NCBI RefSeq assembly: GCF_000800015.1
Contig: NZ_JUGR01000001.1
Coordinates: 2,480,001 to 2,544,000, forward strand
Length of the DNA stretch: 64,000 nt
Reading direction: 5' to 3'
From: Terriglobus sp. TAA 43
GTDB taxonomy: Bacteria; Acidobacteriota; Terriglobia; Terriglobales; Acidobacteriaceae
Shown one piece after another: positions 61,545-64,000 of the stretch. The notes below the pieces were generated by a model. It made no database searches and had not been told where the DNA came from. It worked only from the letters and a program-made list of their open reading frames with translations. Numbering within the stretch: position 1 is the first letter of the stretch; each line of letters opens with the position of its first letter. The translations under genes and the position numbers were made by a program.

Positions 61545-62807
61545 TTGAAGAGACGACAGTTTCTGGCCGCATCGCTGGCGGCTTCGGCAGTCGCGTTGGC
61601 AGCGCCTGCTTTTGCTTATGTTCCATCGAAGTCGCGCCGGCGCAATTATGAGTTCAATCGCACGATCTCTCGCGAAGTTTTGGAGAACTACCTGTCGCGA
61701 GCCATCACCATGCAGGGCTTGTTGAGTGCCGTTGGCGACACGCAGGACAACATCCGCATGTTGAAGCACATTGGCGCTAAATATATGGGCCGGAGTATTT
61801 GCCTGTGGGGTGGCGAGTCGAAGCTTCTAGAGAATTTTGAGTTGGCGCGCAAGCAGATGGCGCTGGTGCGCGCCATCTCGCCGGATGCAATCTTTGAGGC
61901 CTGCATCTTTGAGATCGTCTCTACGGAAGTGGAGCAGGTGCCTGTGCCTGACTGGGCCTTCACCGCGCTTGGCCTGCCTGTAGAGAAGCGGAACTTCCGT
62001 TATGAAGCGATTCTCTATCCACCGGCGCAGCGCAACCGCAATTGGAGCGCAACCGCCAGCGTGCCAGATGTGAGCCAGGCGGAAACGCAGCTGTGGTTCT
62101 ACTTCCTTGCGAAGTCATACATCGACCTGGGATTTGAGGGGATTCACTGGGGGCAGATGGAGATCATGAACTATAACGATCCTCATCTGGATCACTATGC
62201 TCGCGTCTTCGCATTGGTGCGCGCTTACGCCGCAAAGCATGCTCGCCGGGGCATGGTGCTGTGCAATGCGCATACACCGGGTGGCGGCCTGGTGCGGAAC
62301 GGCGAACTTCTGCTGGACTTCCACGCGATGCCTCTGCGTCTCAAGGAGAATCCTGACAAAGCTCAGGATGCGACCCTGGAGGTGGGCTTCGCCGAGAGCA
62401 TTTATCTGCATAGCAAAGGAGGACGCACGTACAGCGGCTGGACGTGCGAGCACCTGCCTTACCTGGTTGAGCTCGACAATTGGGGCGTTTCTAAGTATCC
62501 GGGACAGCCTCGACAGACGGCTGGCAGGGCGGTCAAGGGAGCCTCGTGGCTTTGGGGATACGACGAGATCTCGTGGTTTGCGAACCAGAGCGATGCTTAC
62601 CGCGCACAGTGGCTGCGTTATGCCTACAACTGGGTGAGGAAAACAGATCCCAGTGGTTTCGTGGAGATGCCAGGATCACGAGGGGTGGTGCTGCCGCTCG
62701 GCCATCGGACATGGTACTTCGCGAACAACCCCAGCCCGGCTGTCCCTGAGGGATCGGGGGACGAAAACGTCATCTACTCCATCTGGCAAGCAGATAAAGG
62801 TGCTTAG
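61545..62807 (+). CDS. Tat-exported protein of unknown function
   Basis: A 420-residue exported protein beginning MKRRQFLAASLAASAVALAAPAFA, a twin-arginine signal ending near residue 24. The body has the alternating helix/strand rhythm of a (beta/alpha)8 barrel with acidic residues at strand ends (e.g. DLGFEGIHWGQMEIMNYNDPHLD, LEVGFAESIYLHSKG, WLWGYDEISWFANQSDAYR). It is rich in Trp/Tyr, so it looks like a carbohydrate-active enzyme, but I do not recognise the family and see no proven catalytic pair. TTG start at 61545 behind GGAGAA. It ends just before a bidirectional terminator. Confidence 0.65.
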   Translation: MKRRQFLAASLAASAVALAAPAFAYVPSKSRRRNYEFNRTISREVLENYLSRAITMQGLLSAVGDTQDNIRMLKHIGAKYMGRSICLWGGESKLLENFELARKQMALVRAISPDAIFEACIFEIVSTEVEQVPVPDWAFTALGLPVEKRNFRYEAILYPPAQRNRNWSATASVPDVSQAETQLWFYFLAKSYIDLGFEGIHWGQMEIMNYNDPHLDHYARVFALVRAYAAKHARRGMVLCNAHTPGGGLVRNGELLLDFHAMPLRLKENPDKAQDATLEVGFAESIYLHSKGGRTYSGWTCEHLPYLVELDNWGVSKYPGQPRQTAGRAVKGASWLWGYDEISWFANQSDAYRAQWLRYAYNWVRKTDPSGFVEMPGSRGVVLPLGHRTWYFANNPSPAVPEGSGDENVIYSIWQADKGA

Positions 62808-62846
62808 CCTGAAGGTCTAAATTTCCCGAGCGACAAGGAAATAAAC

Positions 62847-62882
62847 AAAAAAGCCCTTCCACGGCTGGTGGGAGGGCTTTGT
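62847..62882. terminator. Bidirectional terminator
   Basis: The stem AAAGCCCT.../...AGGGCTTT with a central bulge lies between convergent genes. It has a run of A on the left, giving a T-run on the - strand, and is preceded on the + strand by similar bases. It ends both transcription units. Confidence 0.8.
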
Positions 62883-62910
62883 CGTATTGGCGGTTGAGAC
62901 GGGCAGGCGA

Positions 62911-63099
62911 TTAGCCTTCCTTCTGCTCGCCTTCGCCTTCGTCCTTATGGATGAAATCCTTGAGCGCGCCAGTGCCTTCATAGCCGGCAACTGCAGCCGC
63001 AGCTTCGGTGAGGAAGGATGGGTCAGAGTCCACTTTTTTCAGTCCTTCGACAGCGACCACTGCGCCTGCGATCTTTTCCACTTCGTCCAACAGTCCCAT
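62911..63099 (-). CDS. Small acidic hypothetical protein
   Basis: A 62-residue protein beginning MGLLDEVEKIAGAVVAVEGLKKVD, largely helical, with a charged Glu/Lys-rich tail. AAGGAG sits 8 bases before the ATG and a terminator follows, so it is very likely expressed. No motif is recognised. The helix-Ala-helix layout may mean it forms a small dimer. Function unknown. Confidence 0.65.
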   Translation of the reverse strand: MGLLDEVEKIAGAVVAVEGLKKVDSDPSFLTEAAAAVAGYEGTGALKDFIHKDEGEGEQKEG

Positions 63100-63495
63100 G
63101 GGGTTTCTCCTTTTGATTCCTGTGCGTGGTGGGCTCTATCGGGTACCCGCAACAGAGCAACTCAGCATACACCCGCCCCGGTTGGACACGTCTTTTTAAC
63201 TCTGTTAAAAATCTGCGGCTGGGTGTTCACACCCTCCAGTTGCAGCAGTGTCGCCTCTACGAGAGATAACGCTAAGAGGGCTTGATACCCCTGACAGGGT
63301 GAATGAGTCCTTCCACGTGTGGGTGATTTTCATATCTAGATACCGATGGAAGAATTATTCATAGAAATAACAGCAGACGTTGCTAGGCTAACGGCGTAGT
63401 CGATCTGGAATCTGTATCACTCCCGTCCTCTATCGGACGACTTTTGGTTCTCTCTCTCACTTCTCCAGGAACCCTTGTAAGGAAGTTACAAACCC
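63100..63495. other. Intergenic region before the last gene
   Basis: No gene longer than a few dozen codons is supported. It holds an AT-rich perfect 8-bp inverted repeat TTTTTAAC/GTTAAAAA (63193-63200, 63204-63211). The ribosome site of the final gene (AAGGAAG, about 10 bases before its ATG) lies at the right end. No promoter consensus is convincing. Confidence 0.4.
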
Positions 63496-64000
63496 ATGTT
63501 TTCAGGTTCGTCGAAGACTTCGCGGCCTCGCGTGGCCACGCGTCTGCGCTCCGTTCTGCTGCCCGTTATGGGAGCCTTGTTTTCCTGCTTAAGCATCGCA
63601 GGAATTTCTGCCGCTCAAACTGTTCAACACATTCCCGGTACCACGCCGTTGACTGGAAGCGCGAACCTTGCGGTGACGCTGCATCCTGCAGCGGGTACTG
63701 TCACAGGTGTTCTTGTCCTGACGCAGGGCATTCCCAGTAAAGACTTCACCGATGGGGGCGGCAGCACCTGCGTTGCAGGACCAGCCGCGGCTTGTACGGT
63801 GAATGTTCTCTTCAAGCCAACGGCACCGGGACGTCGTCCGGGCGCTGTGGTGCTGGTGGGCAGCGGCAACCAGGTACTGGCGGAGCAGTTGATCGACGGC
63901 GTGGGCACGGGCTCACTTGCTGTCATCCAACCGGGGCAGGCGCAATTGATCGCTGGTAATAGCCTGCAGCCGGAATACACGAGCGGCGAAGAAGGCGGTC
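63496..64000 (+). CDS. Large secreted Ig-like/NHL-type protein, N-terminal part (3' truncated)
   Basis: The frame from ATG 63496 remains open to the end of the window (at least 168 residues). It starts with basic residues (SKTSRPRVATRLRS), then a signal peptide (VLLPVMGALFSCLSIAGISAAQ). A beta-rich region follows, with CTVNVLFKPTAPGRRPGAVVLVGSGNQVLAEQLIDGVGTG, the choice-of-anchor-D/Ig-like pattern found at the start of large acidobacterial NHL-repeat proteins. Such proteins lie on the cell surface; their function is unknown. AAGGAAG lies before the ATG. The rest is beyond the window. Confidence 0.7.
   Translation, partial: MFSGSSKTSRPRVATRLRSVLLPVMGALFSCLSIAGISAAQTVQHIPGTTPLTGSANLAVTLHPAAGTVTGVLVLTQGIPSKDFTDGGGSTCVAGPAAACTVNVLFKPTAPGRRPGAVVLVGSGNQVLAEQLIDGVGTGSLAVIQPGQAQLIAGNSLQPEYTSGEEGG

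Noticed and set aside
1-64000. CRISPR arrays, tRNA, rRNA, integrases or insertion-sequence transposases
   Set aside because: None was recognised by reading. The only repeat pair with a possible mobile gene is the GIY-YIG element.

Overview
The window looks like chromosomal DNA of an Acidobacteriota member, most likely class Terriglobia (Terriglobus, Granulicella or Edaphobacter-like). This rests on gene content, not on any database search: a 1,200-residue TonB receptor with an N-terminal carboxypeptidase-like (Oar-type) domain, a TIGR03435-type acidobacterial soil protein, many secreted glycoside hydrolases, a fairly high GC content with GC-rich third positions, and frequent GTG/TTG starts. 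No rRNA, tRNA, CRISPR array, prophage or insertion sequence was recognised.

Layout. 1-6.7 kb: the 3' end of a GH28 pectinase-like gene, a tiny membrane protein coupled to miaA, an aldo/keto reductase, a zinc-ribbon protein, a GT87 membrane glycosyltransferase, and the hslV-hslU protease pair. 6.8-12.3 kb: a secreted sialidase-like/cupin fusion, then a protein-quality block (Hsp20 behind two palindromes, ClpB). 12.4-17.9 kb: a PMT-like glycosyltransferase coupled to a UbiA-type prenyltransferase, a DsbA-like lipoprotein coupled to a parvulin lipoprotein, and a cytochrome c/HhH fusion. 18-24 kb: an L-rhamnose block (LacI-type regulator, rhaB, a fused rhamnulose-1-phosphate aldolase/lactaldehyde dehydrogenase, and a divergent FAH-family hydrolase). 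24-29 kb: an SRPBCC-ArsR operon with a clear operator, an NTF2-like protein, a thioredoxin-like protein, an SDR and a GH39-like enzyme. 29-32 kb: lutABC for lactate oxidation, followed by a TIGR03435 gene broken by one in-frame stop. 33-38 kb: a second GH39-like enzyme, YeiH, DUF2306, cupin and DUF1080 proteins. 38-42 kb: the TonB receptor. 42-54 kb: a hexuronate block (glycerate kinase, uxaC, FadR-type regulator, ExuT-like transporter, SDR, uxaE) running into larA-larE-larB and another MFS transporter. 54-64 kb: ribokinase, yidC, jag, a GIY-YIG gene enclosed by 37-bp inverted repeats, a DUF885 peptidase, mnmE, an unrecognised Tat-exported protein, a small protein and the start of a large secreted protein.

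The accessory genes fit degradation of pectin and hemicellulose. GH28/GH39-like enzymes and the TonB receptor would release and import sugars. Galacturonate/glucuronate would pass through UxaC and UxaE, and rhamnose through RhaB and the RhaD fusion to lactaldehyde and lactate, which LutABC can oxidise. A nickel-pincer hydroxyacid racemase/epimerase system (LarA with LarE and LarB, but no LarC here) lies directly after uxaE, suggesting a role in sugar-acid rather than, or as well as, lactate metabolism.

The most unusual items are the GIY-YIG gene inside inverted repeats, the lar genes inside the uronate cluster, a candidate operator repeated upstream of three uronate transcription units, the single-stop TIGR03435 pseudogene, and several fusion proteins.
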